Origin: Piper betle
Lineage: Eukaryota; Streptophyta; Magnoliopsida; Piperales; Piperaceae
Length of the DNA stretch: 64,000 bases
Assembly: GCA_033002965.1 (NCBI GenBank)
Contig: JAURVB010012391.1
Span: 1-64,000, forward strand
Direction of reading: 5' to 3'
Shown here: one piece after another, positions 51,101 through 62,543 of the stretch
Layout: every line of letters begins with the position of its first letter
Position numbering within the stretch: the first letter of the stretch is position 1
Notes under the pieces: generated by a model
What the model was told of the DNA's origin: nothing
The model's database searches: none
What the model saw: only the letters and a program-made list of their open reading frames with translations
Translations under genes and position numbers: made by a program

Positions 51101-54100
51101 GCGTGTTAGTTCATGCTGGATGGAGTACCCACTCCGGCCACTACTATTGCTTTGTCCGTACTTCTAGTGGGATGTGGTACACTCTGGATGACAACCGTGT
51201 ATGTGAAATTTTGTTTGTAGTCCTTCATTTTCAAAATTATTCTGTTGATTGATCTTATACATTCTGTGGAAAATTACAGGTTTTTCAAGTTAGTGAAAGG
51301 ACGGTGTTGGAGCAGAAGGCTTACATGCTGTTTTATGTCCGTGATCGAAGGAACCTGGTTTCTAAGGTGCCCAAGGCAGCTAAGGAAAATGAAGTCAGTA
51401 CGATTGTTGAGAAAGTACAGCCTGCTGTTGCCATGGATTCAAAACCTTTGGGTGAGCAAAGTCAGATGAATAACGTGGTGAAGGCTGGCCGGAATACGTC
51501 AGCCGGCCTTCTTTCGACCAACCCTTTTTCTTTTTTAATCACTGACAAAATGGTTGAGGAAATGTCGAGAGAAACTAAAGCTTCAGAACCTGTGGTAAAA
51601 AAGTCAGAAACATACAAAGCTCTGTCAGTGAACGAATCAATGTCAAAGGAAGTGCAGTTGAAAAATGCTCACTTAACTGAGCAAATGCCAAAGATCACTG
51701 CAGTAAAGGACTTAGATTCTTCTTCAAAAGAAGCGAGTCTGGGGATGCAAGTGGATCCGCAAAATGTTGCACATGTGCCTTGTCAACTGTCTGTTGTGGC
51801 ATCTGGTTTAGTTTCATCTCCAAAAGTAGGGAGTACAGAGGCGCAAGTGGCTGAACAGATTTCCAGAGACGAATCTTGTCCTCCCTCTGTTGAGGTATCT
51901 AATTCATTTGCACCAGCTATTAAATCTATTTACCCCTCATTATCTTCGGGACCAGGACTGAGTTTGATGTCTTCATGCATCTGTCTGAATATACAGCATT
52001 CTGGTATATTGCATACGAAAGAATTGAGTGTCATGAGCACTGGTGAAGCTTATACTTCAGGACTTGGGAAATGTGAGATACAGAGTAGGGAGCTTTCAAC
52101 TGAGTATGAGAAGGTCAAAACGGAAGAACCATATAATCGATCAAATGGTCATATTGAGGTAGTTGTTGGTTTTTCTGAATCTGAAGTTATTTTAAGGTAT
52201 TGTTGATCTGGATATGCTTTGGAATGCTATAATTTCCTTGTTTTCCTGTCGAGAAGTGGTATCTTTTTTTGACAGTGTTATACTGATTTTTTTATTAACA
52301 GTAGAATAAGAATTTTTCCCAAATTGTAGGTTGCCTTGTTAAAAGATGATATTGCTGATCAGAAGGTAGCATGCATTGTGTCAGAGAAGGTAGCTGTAAA
52401 TTCTGGTGAGGCTGGTGCCCTTGTTTTGGATGCTAATATAAGTGGCTCACCTGAGCTGAAGGAAAATGTGGGATACACTATGCCAGCTACTCATCTTATT
52501 GTTTCGAAGAAACTGTTTTTTTCATCATTGGCTGTACGAAGAAAGAAGAAGCTTAGAAAACTCAAGCATAAGCAGTCGACAAATATGAAAAAGGCCAAGA
52601 ATGGTTTGATGGACGAATCCTGTTCAAATGATCAGGAGACTTCTACATCTGAAACTCATGAAGTTAATGAATGTGCATATGTCTCTTTGAAGAAGAGAAA
52701 GCATCTTAGGAAAACGAAGCAGCATGCTAATGCTCCTTTTAATGATGAAAAAAGGGTAATGGAAAATGGTTCTTTGTTTTCAGTTCCTGAAACTATGAGG
52801 CACTCAAAAGAAGGAAATAACTTCTTTAAGGAACAGATCCAATCAACTGAACGCCATGTTTGCAATAATGGAGGAGCAAGTCAAAATGTAGTGACCTTGA
52901 TGCTTCAAGGCTTGGAAGGGAGGAGTGGTAAGATCTTATATCTGGAACCCCTTGGTGTCTTCTGCAAATAAGCTCTTGAGTCACTACTACCTTTTTTTAT
53001 ATTGTAATCGCTTTTTTGTAGAAAGTCATTTTCCTCATAGTGGTTGGTTTTTGTGTCATTCATCTGCATGGTGTATTGACATTGACAAATAACAAGGATG
53101 TTTGTTTATGTGCAGTAGTAGCTCATTGGGATGGTATTGAGGTGTCCTCAACGGAAGTTCTAGGGGCAGTTGGACCACAGATGAGCAGCATTGGTTATGT
53201 TGCTGATGCTTGGTATGAGATTTCCATCTTTCTTTAAAAGCATTTGGACATAAGATATCATGTTACTTGTCCACTATCTTCCCAAATTTTCTTAAGCGGT
53301 TAAAGATAGCAAATGACACAAAATCCTTGCTGCTGATCCCAGTCTAACTAGTGAAAGATGGTGGTTCAAATGATGATGATGTGAAAGGATAGCGAATTTT
53401 GTTTCTTTTTATTCAATAAGGATGATGAATTGATATTTGAAAAGATTGCGGAATGTTTTTTTCTAAAAAAAATGATTGCAGAAAATTTAAAGAAGTAGAT
53501 TGAATTTGTCATCATTGGTGTAATTCTTCTCAGTCAAAGTTGTTGCAATAAGGAGCATGGCATGGATTTAGTTGTAGATGTTCCAATAGCCCATTGGATA
53601 TATAAGATATGCGAAGGCATGGGTGTCAAAGTTTGGGCAATAATCATAGCAATGAAATTGGGCTGTAAATGGTTTGTTTCACTGGTCAATAGCATCTAAC
53701 ACAACCATTTATGGCTGTAAATGGTTCAGTTGCAATGGTCAATAGCATTTACCATTTCAAAAAATTTTACCATAACCAAGTCGTTAACCAAATTTATCAG
53801 ATTCTGTCAGAACCAAGTATTCACCATTTTGTGTCAGTGAAATGGTTAATATACAATTAAATTTTCACTGCTTTATATATCATAAACTCAACTCTAACCA
53901 TCCATACTATGGTAATCTAATATTATAAATTAGAAAATAAGTAAATAAATAATCTAAATTAAAGAAATTCACCAAAGTAATACTCTGACAATTAAAAGTT
54001 TCAAGATTAATGTTGAGGTAGAAAAGAGTTTTATAGTTGCGTATAAAATAATTAAATAATATTCGGTTAAATCAGTTAATCGGTTGTTGTAGAGCCTTCT

Positions 54101-54718
54101 ACCATTTCTATTTATATTAAAAGTCGGTTCGGTTAAAATTTAAACGAATTTTTCATCATTTTTTTATGCAGTGAATAAGTCCTTCACCATTTTGAACTGT
54201 TGGTAAGTTGGTGCTTCGGATGACCATTTACAGCCAAAGTGCTGACCTAAAAATGAAGTAAATGACAACTCATGGTCTCTGAAGTTCCCCAGTTCTTTAA
54301 AAATTTTCCGTCATAGTGACGAGACATATGATCTGAGTAAGATTTATGATGAGTGGGGCATCTTTATGTGAAGAGAAAGCGCAATGGCAGAATAAACATC
54401 TTAAATATAGTTTTTCTTTTTGCAGCTCAAAAAGTGCGTTATGATTTGGTAGTAATATTTGAAACGAGATATTCTGTTTCTCTTTTGTAACATATTTTCT
54501 TCATTGTGGATCATAGATTTATATAAATCATTTTATGTATTGGCAGGGATGAAGAAATTGACCAAGGAAAGAGAAGGAAGGTGAGAAATTTGGGTAATTT
54601 ATTTGACGGTTCAAATCCTTTCCAAGCATTTGCTACAGAGAAAGTAGAGTTGAAGAAGAAAGTGAAACATCACAAAAAACACTGGAACCCTAGGCGTCAT
54701 TGGAGAAAATTCAGTTGA
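48152..54718 (+). CDS. UBP23: Ubiquitin-specific protease, UBP23/UBP20-like, 10 exons, intact
   Basis: This is a USP-family (C19) cysteine protease that removes ubiquitin from proteins. Exons: 48152-48445, 48589-48703, 50159-50269, 50371-50543, 50661-50987, 51073-51198, 51280-52158, 52330-52927, 53116-53212, 54547-54718. All phases agree, giving 963 aa. The N-terminus has [15 protein letters not shown] and FHLETLNPG, as in UBP23. The Cys box [18 protein letters not shown] puts the nucleophile at C109. The [20 protein letters not shown] block follows. Zinc-ribbon pairs are C234/C237 and C282/C285. The His box [16 protein letters not shown] puts the catalytic His at 363, with D379/D380 after it. 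Residues about 400-900 are a low-conservation tail with basic clusters. Exon 9 has IGYVADAW and the end is strongly basic ([11 protein letters not shown]), suggesting nuclear or nucleolar location. Confidence 0.95.
48926..49145. repeat. Tandem repeats in protease intron 2
   Basis: Three imperfect units of about 80 bp each contain a ttgtct...cttg(a/g)catg stretch, (g/a)ttag(t)ag(a/g)tt and gtccatgttctgacatggac-like palindromes. They lie in the large 1.46-kb intron 2. Confidence 0.75.
53668..54237. mobile_element. MITE-like element in protease intron 9
   Basis: Inverted termini ggctgtaaatggt (53669, repeated at 53714) and accatttacagcc (54225-54237) bound an AT-rich, gene-free stretch containing ggttaa/ccatt motifs. 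The left terminus is duplicated in direct orientation about 45 bp apart. I could not confirm a target duplication. Confidence 0.55.
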
Positions 54719-54734
54719 GGCGGTTAATGTTCTT

Positions 54735-54925
54735 GGAATGTGATTGCACAGCTGAAGAGGTCAGCTCTATCCTGTTGTGAGAATAACTGGTTTGCCCAAT
54801 GTGATTGCACAGCTGAAGAGGTCAGCTCTATTCTGTTAACTGGTTTGCCCAATGTGATTTTGCACAGATGAGAAGAGGTCAGCTCTATCCTGTTGTGAGA
54901 ATAACTGGTTTGCCCAATGTGTGAT
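54735..54925. repeat. Threefold tandem repeat in the protease 3' region
   Basis: The block atgtgattgcacagctgaag followed by aggtcagctctat and taactggtttgccca occurs three times (about 54737, 54799 and 54856), beginning some 20 bp after the stop codon. The middle copy lacks the tgtgagaa part. The repeats are expected to be transcribed in the 3' UTR. Confidence 0.85.
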
Positions 54926-55221
54926 TGCTGTACATCGATCTGTGCGAGTTGTGTGACAGTGTATCTCTAAGAAATTGTTAACATTATTCTCTAGTAATTG
55001 CGATTGGCTTTTGTAAGGAAACCAATTGGATGACCTGCCATTGTCGTAGGATTTGCTTACCTTGCCTGATTTGTAGGCTGATGTAATTTTAGGCATTCTT
55101 TTGTGTTCTTGATTTTGGTCAAATATAATGGGAAGATGCTATTGATGGCAAATTAATCTGGGTTTTGAATCAGTTTTCCAACTAAATACTTTTGTGTTCT
55201 CTCTCACATTCTCTCTCTCCC

Positions 55222-55239
55222 TATATATATATATATATA
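55222..55239. repeat. (TA)n tract
   Basis: Nine ta units form the left border of the composite (TA)n-bounded element. Confidence 0.9.
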
Positions 55240-55638
55240 GGGTGTTTGCCATTTGCTGCCCCTTTTTTGACAATGCATTCGGCGCATTAATCGTGGATTT
55301 TTGGATTTTAATCCAGCATTCAGACCCCCACACCAGTCTGCCTAATCGTCGTGCCCCCTCCTCCTGCCGCCCCCTACGACGACCACAACCACCCCAAGCC
55401 ATTGCAGTCCCCCTCCCCCTCGCCATGCCGTCTCCAGCCCCCTCCCCTGCCCTCCCCAAACTTGCCGCCCCAGCCATGCCCCTGCTGGCCCAAGGCCCCC
55501 GCCCCTGGCCCCCGCGCCCTGCCTTGCATCCCGCCCCTGCCACCCCTCCCTCCCATGTCTCCCCACACCTGTTGCACCCCGCCCCCGCCCCTGCCCCTGC
55601 CCCCACCGGCCCAGGCCCCCTGCCCTCCCCCTTGCCGT

Positions 55639-56933
55639 TAGGCGTGGGCGCGGACGTCTGAATTTGTCCGTCCGTCCGACGTTCGAAGCATGTCCGACCG
55701 AATTTGACCGACCGAATTCGACCGAATTAAAACAAACCAACCATGGACATTTTTTTGTCCGATCGAATGTCCGATATTTTATATCAATAATATAATGTCT
55801 TTAACATTTATAAGACTAATATTATAGTTTATAAAAATTTTAAAATATAAATATACAGTAAAATTAATTAAATTTATACATAAAATCGATATTTAATATC
55901 TTAAATATTTAAAAATGACATACATATAAAAAGGATAAAAGTCACTCTTATATTTAGGAATTTAGAACTATACATTCGCATTAATAATCATATCAAACTA
56001 CTTGTAATTTAGTTAATATGCCAGTTATTTTTTTATTTTTATATATAATGGATCGTAAAATTGATTTTAGGTCGTTTACCGCGTTAAGACAGGTTACATG
56101 GAATTTGGGTGGGTTATTAGTTATAAAGCATGTCGTTATGATTTTATATTGTTTTTTTATTTTATAATTTTTTTTCTATTTTATGGATTTTTTTAGGATT
56201 TATTTTGAGTTAGTTATTATTACTCACACGGGACGGAATTGAGTCGACTCGAGTCAAATCTTATTTACGATATTGCCATTGCTCAAACCACCGGCCCTTT
56301 TTCTCTTCCCCGTCCAAACCATTGTCGTGCCGCCCACGGACCGGTGGAGGCAGAGGGCGGCGGTCTGGCGGAGGCAGGCGGTGGCAAAGGCAGTCAGCGG
56401 AGGCAGGGCAGCGGAGGTAGGCGGCGGCGGAGTCGAGGCGGTGGCGGAGGTCAGGGTAGGGCGCCGACAGGAGGAAAGGGGAGGGCGGGGGGATGGCGGC
56501 GGAGGGCGGGGGAGGGCGGCGGAGGGCGGGGGAGGTCGGGAGGAGGGCAGGAGGAGGGCGGGGAGGGCGGGAGGAGGGCGGGAGGAGGGCGGGAGGGCAG
56601 AGAGGGCGGGGGAGGGCGGTGACCGGGGGGAGGGCGGCGACTGGGGGAGGGCGGCGGAGGTCGGGGGAGGGCGGCGGAGGTCGGGGGAGGGCGGCGAAGA
56701 GGGCTGCGGGGGTGGGTGCTGGTGGCGGCGGCGGCGATGGCGGCGGCGGATTATATTGATAAGTAAGGTTAAGGTTAATAATTAGGGTATAATTTCAGAC
56801 CGTCCACGGACGTTGTCCGGGCTCGACGGACAAGTCTAACGTTAACTCGGTCAGACAAGTTTTGTCTAACAAAATTTCGGACAGACGCGGACAATAACTT
56901 GTCCGATGTTTGTCCGACCGATGCCCACCCATA
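55639..56933 (-). mobile_element. Non-autonomous hAT element copy 2 with perfect 8-bp duplication
   Basis: The element runs from TAGGCGTGGGCGCGG at 55639 to GATGCCCACCCATA at 56933. It is flanked by the exact direct repeat CTTGCCGT (55631-55638 and 56934-56941). In reverse complement it is collinear with hAT copy 1, including the GTCCGA-rich subterminal zones, the GC-rich block and the start of the captured LTR tail. It lacks a stretch equivalent to 7061-7768 of copy 1, which held the LTR terminus and the transposase start. The deletion joint falls in a shared GCAT. There is no coding capacity. Confidence 0.9.
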
Positions 56934-57009
56934 CTTGCCGTCCCCGGCCCCTGCGCCTTGCCGGCCCTCAGCAAGGTTGCACAGCGGGAGGAGGGAAGAA
57001 GCAGGGGAG

Positions 57010-57795
57010 AAACGGTAGAGAAAACGGGATAGTAATTTCGTAATAAAAACTTGACTCTATCTCAACTCGAAACAATAGTATGAAATGAATTTTTTAAAAA
57101 AAATAAAATAATTTTGTAATAAAATCCTCACTTGATTTTGATTCGAGTCAATAGTATAAAATAATTTTTTTTAAAAAAAATTTCGTAATAAAAATTTGAC
57201 CCGTTCTTGACTCGAGTCAATAGTATAAAATAAATTCTTTTCAAAAAAATAAAATAATTTCGTAATAAAAACTTGACTCGATCTCGACTCAAGTCAATAG
57301 TATAAAATATTTTTTTAAAAAAATAAAATAATTTTGTAATTAAAACTTTTTTCGATCTTGATTCGAGTCAATAATATGAAATTTTTTTTTAAATTAAAGT
57401 AATTTTGTAATAAAAACTTTATTCAATCTCGACTTGAGTCAATAATATGAAATAAATTTTTTTAAAATAAAGTAATTTATTAATAAAAACTTTGACTCGA
57501 TATAATATTAGGAAATTATTTTTTTAAAAAAATATTTTATACTATTGACACAAGTCCAGATCAAATCAAGTTTTTATTAATAAATTATTTTATTTTTTTA
57601 AAAAATTATTTTATACTATTGACTCGAGTTAAGAACGAGTCAAATTTTTATTACGAAATTATTTTTTAAAAAATTATTTTATACTATTGACTCGAATAGA
57701 AATCAAGTCAAGATTTTATTACAAAGTTATTTTATTTTTTTTAAAAAAATTATTTCATACTATTGACTCGAGTCGAGTTCGAGTCAAATTTTTAT
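57010..57795. repeat. Array of about 11 units of a gtaataaaaacttgactcga module, seven direct then four inverted
   Basis: Direct units begin near 57031, 57116, 57184, 57260, 57335, 57407 and 57478. Inverted units lie near 57540, 57615, 57683 and 57759. Each has gtaataaaaa(c)ttgactcg, a g(a/t)ctcgagtcaata block and a taaaatAAttTTTT tail. Spacing is about 68-85 bp. The switch at about 57520-57540 makes the array a large imperfect palindrome. Confidence 0.85.
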
Positions 57796-58154
57796 TACAA
57801 AATTACCATCCTCGTTTTCTCCACTTTTTCTCCCCTGCTTCTTCCCTCCTCCCGCCGCGCAACTGCCGACGACCTTGCCAGGGGCAGGCGGGTAGACACC
57901 TGAATGCGGTCGGGCGCGGGCTGGGGGAGCCGCAGCACTGGGCGAGGCCAGGATGGGGAGGCCGCGGTGCTGCCAGGGTGGTGAGGGTTGCAGCGGGCGG
58001 GGGCAAAGGAGGCCGGCGGAGCGGGGACAGGGGTGGCTTGCGGGGTGGGGGTGAGGGTTGGGGTGGCCAGCAGGATGGGGGCATGGGGTGGCCGGCGGGC
58101 AGGGGCCAGGGGCGGCCGGCGGGGTTGGGGGCAGGGGAGGCCGGCGGGGGCAGG

Positions 58155-61024
58155 TGTAACACCCCGTTTCGGCTCACCCGTGAACCGACCCGGAAATGTC
58201 ACCGGCAACCGAACCGTTCGCTAATCTACTGGATTCGGTTAAGCCGACCAGGATCTACTCTCGGCGTCTCAAGATGGAGATGCAAATATGAAATGCATGA
58301 ATGGGAACGATTGGGTTCTAACGGAGTCCTACATGCATGCTATGATGTACAAGCAAAATAAGACAAAACAACAAATGAGAAACCAAAAGAAAATATATAC
58401 TATTTTATGAAAACACGATAACACATAACAATCTACCATGACATTAAATCATTATCTCATTCGTTTTTACCCGAGCCGAGTCTGAACTCCAAGGCTCCCT
58501 ACTCAGTCATATTTATCAGTTCGTTTCATAACAAGTAATTCATTCACGCAAACACATCAAAATTATCATTTACATAACAATAACACACCATCATTATACA
58601 TACGTTACACGCGGTAGGTACATGTGTGCGCGGTTCCGTGCTGCTCCTCCGCAGTCCCGACAGCTTTCATCGCTCGCATTCCTCACCTACATATATATAG
58701 AAAAACCGTCAGTAACGAGTGTTACCGGCCCGAAAAATAACTAATATCAATCTGGCACAGGAGAGCAAACTCTCCTGTTGAATCAAAACCATATACTTCC
58801 TCAAGAACTCTCATCAGGGCACATACGGGAGCCGTCGCCGTCGAGCCGTCGCCCTCGGGTCGACAGCGTCCCCCTTTCTTTCTCATTCTCATACCTTGGC
58901 CATTTCTCTATCGCTTCTCGCATCAAATTTCATTCCTTACCGCCCTCTGCACCTTCCATATTACTCCTGGCCTTGAGCACAAAGGCCGAGCACTCTCAGG
59001 CAGTCGCCTTCAGTACCCTTTGAACCACAAGTCTAGACATGCGCTGCATTGCAGTACCCGTAAACCTCCACACTTCTCCGGGTTTGAGGAACTCAAAGGT
59101 GGAGTTGTCCGGATCCTTTGGGAACGAAGTGGGTTCTCCCCAGCTCCAGAGCCCGCTCTTCCGAGCACACGCCCTATCTGAAGACGTGGCCGCAAGTACC
59201 CCTCATCCCATCTCTCACCGAAAACACGAAAACTATACATATATAGGCCTGGGTTGGGATTTATACAATAGGCCCGAAGGCATCGTGAGCTGGATCTGAA
59301 GTTCGAAAACAAACTCGAGGGATCTCATCCTCGAGGGTTATTAATCCGAAATAAAACTGTTGGCTAAATGACCCGAGTTAAGTGGGATCCGATAAAACAC
59401 CACTTAACTCGTCCTGCACATGATAAATCAAATATACAATAGAGTAGCGTAAAACAGAGAACGAGTCCTAAACGGACCTGGTAGAAGCTCCAAACGGGTC
59501 CACGCGCCTAGGCGGCGAGCTCCTACACCGTACCTACACAATCAAGCTAAAAACTAACGCCCGCATGATGAATCACACATCCTATAGCATGCACACACAA
59601 TCAACACAATCACGCATCAATCAACACACATCAACCTATATCAATTCTAGCAAGCCTACTTAGGCTAATTTGCATTAGATCATGATCATTACCTAGTTAC
59701 CCTAATTTATTTCTTAGCCTCCATTTTTAACACCACTCAATCAAGCAAATTTCACATTTTATCCTTAATCAAATCTACATTTATATATATTATTATAATA
59801 TACAATTCACCAATCCTAGCATGCAATTCTAATAATCAATACTTTCAAATAATTAAATTAAAATAAATTATACCTCGCGTCGTCGAAAATCGGCGACGGC
59901 TAGGGTTTCCGTTTCGTGGCTCGAAACTCGAATTCGGCACCTAGCGGCGTCCGAAGTCCGATCAAATTGGACCAGGTGCGTTCGGCGGATGATCCGGCGA
60001 ATTTCCCACGAATCCAATTTTTCGGCGGTTCTGGCGGTTTTCCGGCGAGTGTCGGCGGTTTTCCGGTGGATTCCGGCGGTTTTCCGGCGACGATTCGGGA
60101 CGGAGCAATCAGGGGGTCTATCGGCACCAGCTCGATGAGCTTGGTTCGATGGCGGTGTCAAACAAGGTAGCCGAGGCGGCGATGGCCGTCGACGGCGGCG
60201 TCGAAAATGGGCGGCGGTGGCGGCGTGCTTCCGATCGAGGCTGCAGCCGGCCTCGACGGTGGTCGGGATGGTGGGAGAAACGTCGGCGACGGCGAGGGGG
60301 TGGTCGTCAGGGCCACAGCGGCGGCGGCGCGGCCCGGACGGCGGTGGAATCCGGCTCGGAGTGGCGACGGCCGAGGTGGTTTCGTGGGGCGATTCCGACG
60401 TCGTGGCGGCGAGATGGTGGTCGGGGTGGGTCGTGGCGGCACGGCGACTGCACGGCGGGGCGGGGCGGCGTTGATCGGCGGCAGTGCAGCGTCGGCAGCG
60501 CAGTGACGACGACCGTGGGCGGCGTGGCTAGGGTTTGGAAGGGTAAGTGTCGGGAGGAAGAAGAAGTATTCTCAATGGCAAACTCGTAAATAAGTATTGA
60601 CTCGATTCCTACTCGAGTCAAAATAATAACTAGTTCGTAATAAATCCTAAAAAAAATCTAGAAAAATATGGAAAAATTCCATAAAATAAAACAAACACAA
60701 CAACATCCAAATGGCATGCTCTATAACTAATAGCCCATCCGAATATAATCCAACGCGTCCTAATGCGTTATTCGGCCTAGAACTATTCTACGATCAAATA
60801 AAAATAACAATCAATACTGCATACCTCCATATACTTGATAACCCATTTTTCATCATCTTTTAGGCGTTATCATCGTACATTTGAGCATACATGACCCTCA
60901 TCGCTCATAACTCACAGCTGGCCTCAACTCAGCTCGCGGTCCATGAAGCTGACTCGACTCGAACCGACAGTTGAACCGACTGGTTCACTCCCGTAAAACT
61001 CTGACTCGAGTCACGGGTTTTACA
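58155..61024 (+). mobile_element. Solo gypsy LTR (copy C) with perfect 5-bp target duplication
   Basis: The LTR runs from TGTAACACCCCG at 58155 to GGGTTTTACA at 61024. It is flanked by GCAGG on both sides (58150-58154 and 61025-61029). TG...CA ends are intact. It is collinear, in opposite orientation, with copies A and B: a cctcacctacatatatat stretch, (g)gtcagtaacgagtgttacc, the ctcgagggttattaatccga block, a caggacgagttaagtg-like block reversed, a GC-rich segment (59880-60540) with aaccctag, and the GACTCG-rich tail. At 2870 bp it is a long LTR. No internal genes adjoin it, so it is a solo LTR inserted in the G-rich block of the composite element. Confidence 0.92.
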
Positions 61025-61314
61025 GCAGGGGTAGTGGCGGGGTGGGGGCAGGGGCGGCCTGCAGGGTGGGGGCAGGGGCGGCCGGCGGGACAGCGGCATG
61101 GGGTGGCCGGGGGCGGTCAGCAGGGGCAGGGGCGGGGTAGGGGCGGCCGATGGGACGGGGCATGGGGCGGCCGGCGGGCGGGGGCCGGGGGTGGCCGGCG
61201 AGGGGCGAGGAATGGAGCGGCTGAAAAGTGGGAAGGTGCACCGTGATTGTGGGGGCTAATAGTGAACCGTTAGATTAGATCCAACAGTTCACATGGGGCA
61301 GCGCATAATAGCAC

Positions 61315-61318
<4 letters not shown>

Positions 61319-61373
<55 letters not shown>
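61319..61373. repeat. (AT)27 microsatellite
   Basis: A pure AT tract shared as the border between the composite element (left) and element T2 (right). Confidence 0.95.
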
Positions 61374-61375
<2 letters not shown>

Positions 61376-62540
61376 AAAAATGGAATGTGTGCTGCAGCAC
61401 AGCCATCTTGGCTGTGCTGCACTTTGATTCGAGCCGTTGGATTTAATCCAACGGCTCGGATTAAAGTCCCGCCACATACATGAAAGCCGCGGGGGTGATG
61501 ATGCTCGTCCACTGTTTCCCGCTGGGAGCTCCGCCGGCAACGTCGTCGTCGATCACCATCATCCACTGCCGTCGGGAGGTCGGTCTCCGCCGTCGTCGTC
61601 GAGCAAAATATCAAAGCCGCCCACCGCCCACCGCGCCGCCCGCCCACCGCCCGCCCCTCGGTTAGTGACAAAACAGAGGAAAATCATGCCTTTTTTTTGT
61701 TATTTTGATGTTTTCCTGCAATTTTTAAGTTGTGGATTGATGTACATCATGCATTCTCTGGTTTCCTTTGGATGCATTTGATGAAAGATTGCATTTTTGC
61801 GGTGAAAATCATGGTTTTCGATCGAACCCGGAAGGAAATAGGAAGAGAGGGTAGGGAGAGGGGAAGGAAGGGAGGCGGTGGCGAGGCCGCGACAAGACCG
61901 GTCGGCGTCGGTAGCTAGCAACGGGATGCCGCCGGAGAGGTCGCCGCCGGTGGGGGTGGCGCGGCAAAACACAGGGGGTGGGCGGCGATTGGCGCGGGAG
62001 GGGAAAAACAGGGGAGAGACGGGGAAGATGAAAAGGGCAGTTTCGTAATAAAAAGTTGACTCGCTCCCGACTCGAGTCAATAACATTAAATATATCCAGA
62101 AAAATATAAAAAAATCCAGTAAAATAACACAAAATAAAATAATCGAATTCTAATTCAAATAACATGCGTTAAACGTATTAACCAACCCAAAACTAAAAAT
62201 AACGCGGCCTAACGCGGTGGCCACAGCGCGGGCAGTTTCGTAATAAAAAGTTGACTCGCTCCCGACTCGAGTCAATAATATTAAATATATCCAAAAAATA
62301 TAAAAAAATACAGTCAAATAGCATTAAATAAAATAATATATTTCTAATTGAAATAAAATGATTTAAACCTATTGGAATGCTTTAAACCTATTAGAATCGA
62401 AAAATAAACAATAATCGCATTTTATTTCAAATAATCACTGTTACATGGTTAATTGGATTGGAATCAGTTTTATTTTAGAACTTGTTGGGAAAAACTGCAG
62501 CACAGCCATCTTGGCTGTGCTGCAGCACACCAAACCTTGC

Positions 62541-62543
<3 letters not shown>
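61374..62543. mobile_element. (TA)n-bounded inverted-repeat element T2 with terminal hairpins
   Basis: Both ends abut (AT)n tracts and carry the same hairpin, gcagcacagcca-tct-tggctgtgctgc. The arms are 61394-61405/61409-61420 on the left and 62497-62508/62512-62523 on the right. The outer stretches aggaaaaatggaatgtgt and, reversed, gaggcaaggtttggtgt also correspond, so the ends form imperfect terminal inverted repeats. A second hairpin follows on the left (14-bp arms 61430-61443 and 61445-61458). The interior has a CG-rich block (61460-61670), a G-rich block (61840-62040) and two direct copies of the GACTCGAGTC module (62037-62110 and 62233-62305). There is no transposase. Confidence 0.65.

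Larger units (their letters stand above)
55240..61318. mobile_element. Composite (TA)n-bounded element with nested insertions
   Basis: The left end (gggtgtttgccatttgctgc, then cccc) abuts (TA)9. The right end read inward (ggcagtgctattatgcgctg, then cccc) abuts (AT)27, and both ends are followed by hairpins. Inside are a C-rich block (55330-55638), a nested hAT (55639-56933), an AT-rich repeat array (57010-57795), a G-rich block (57860-58154) and a nested solo LTR (58155-61024). The rest of the G-rich block follows at 61025-61220. Removing the hAT and LTR rejoins the GC-rich DNA exactly, because each is flanked by its target duplication. End-to-end similarity is modest, so treating this as one element is partly inference. 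Confidence 0.5.

Noticed and set aside
56239..56785. Open frames of up to 170 codons in a G-rich region
   Set aside because: Glycine/arginine-rich low-complexity sequence inside hAT copy 2, without conserved motifs.
60149..60621. Open frames of up to 146 codons near 60.1-60.6 kb
   Set aside because: They lie wholly inside solo LTR C, in its GC-rich block, and overlap in several phases on both strands.
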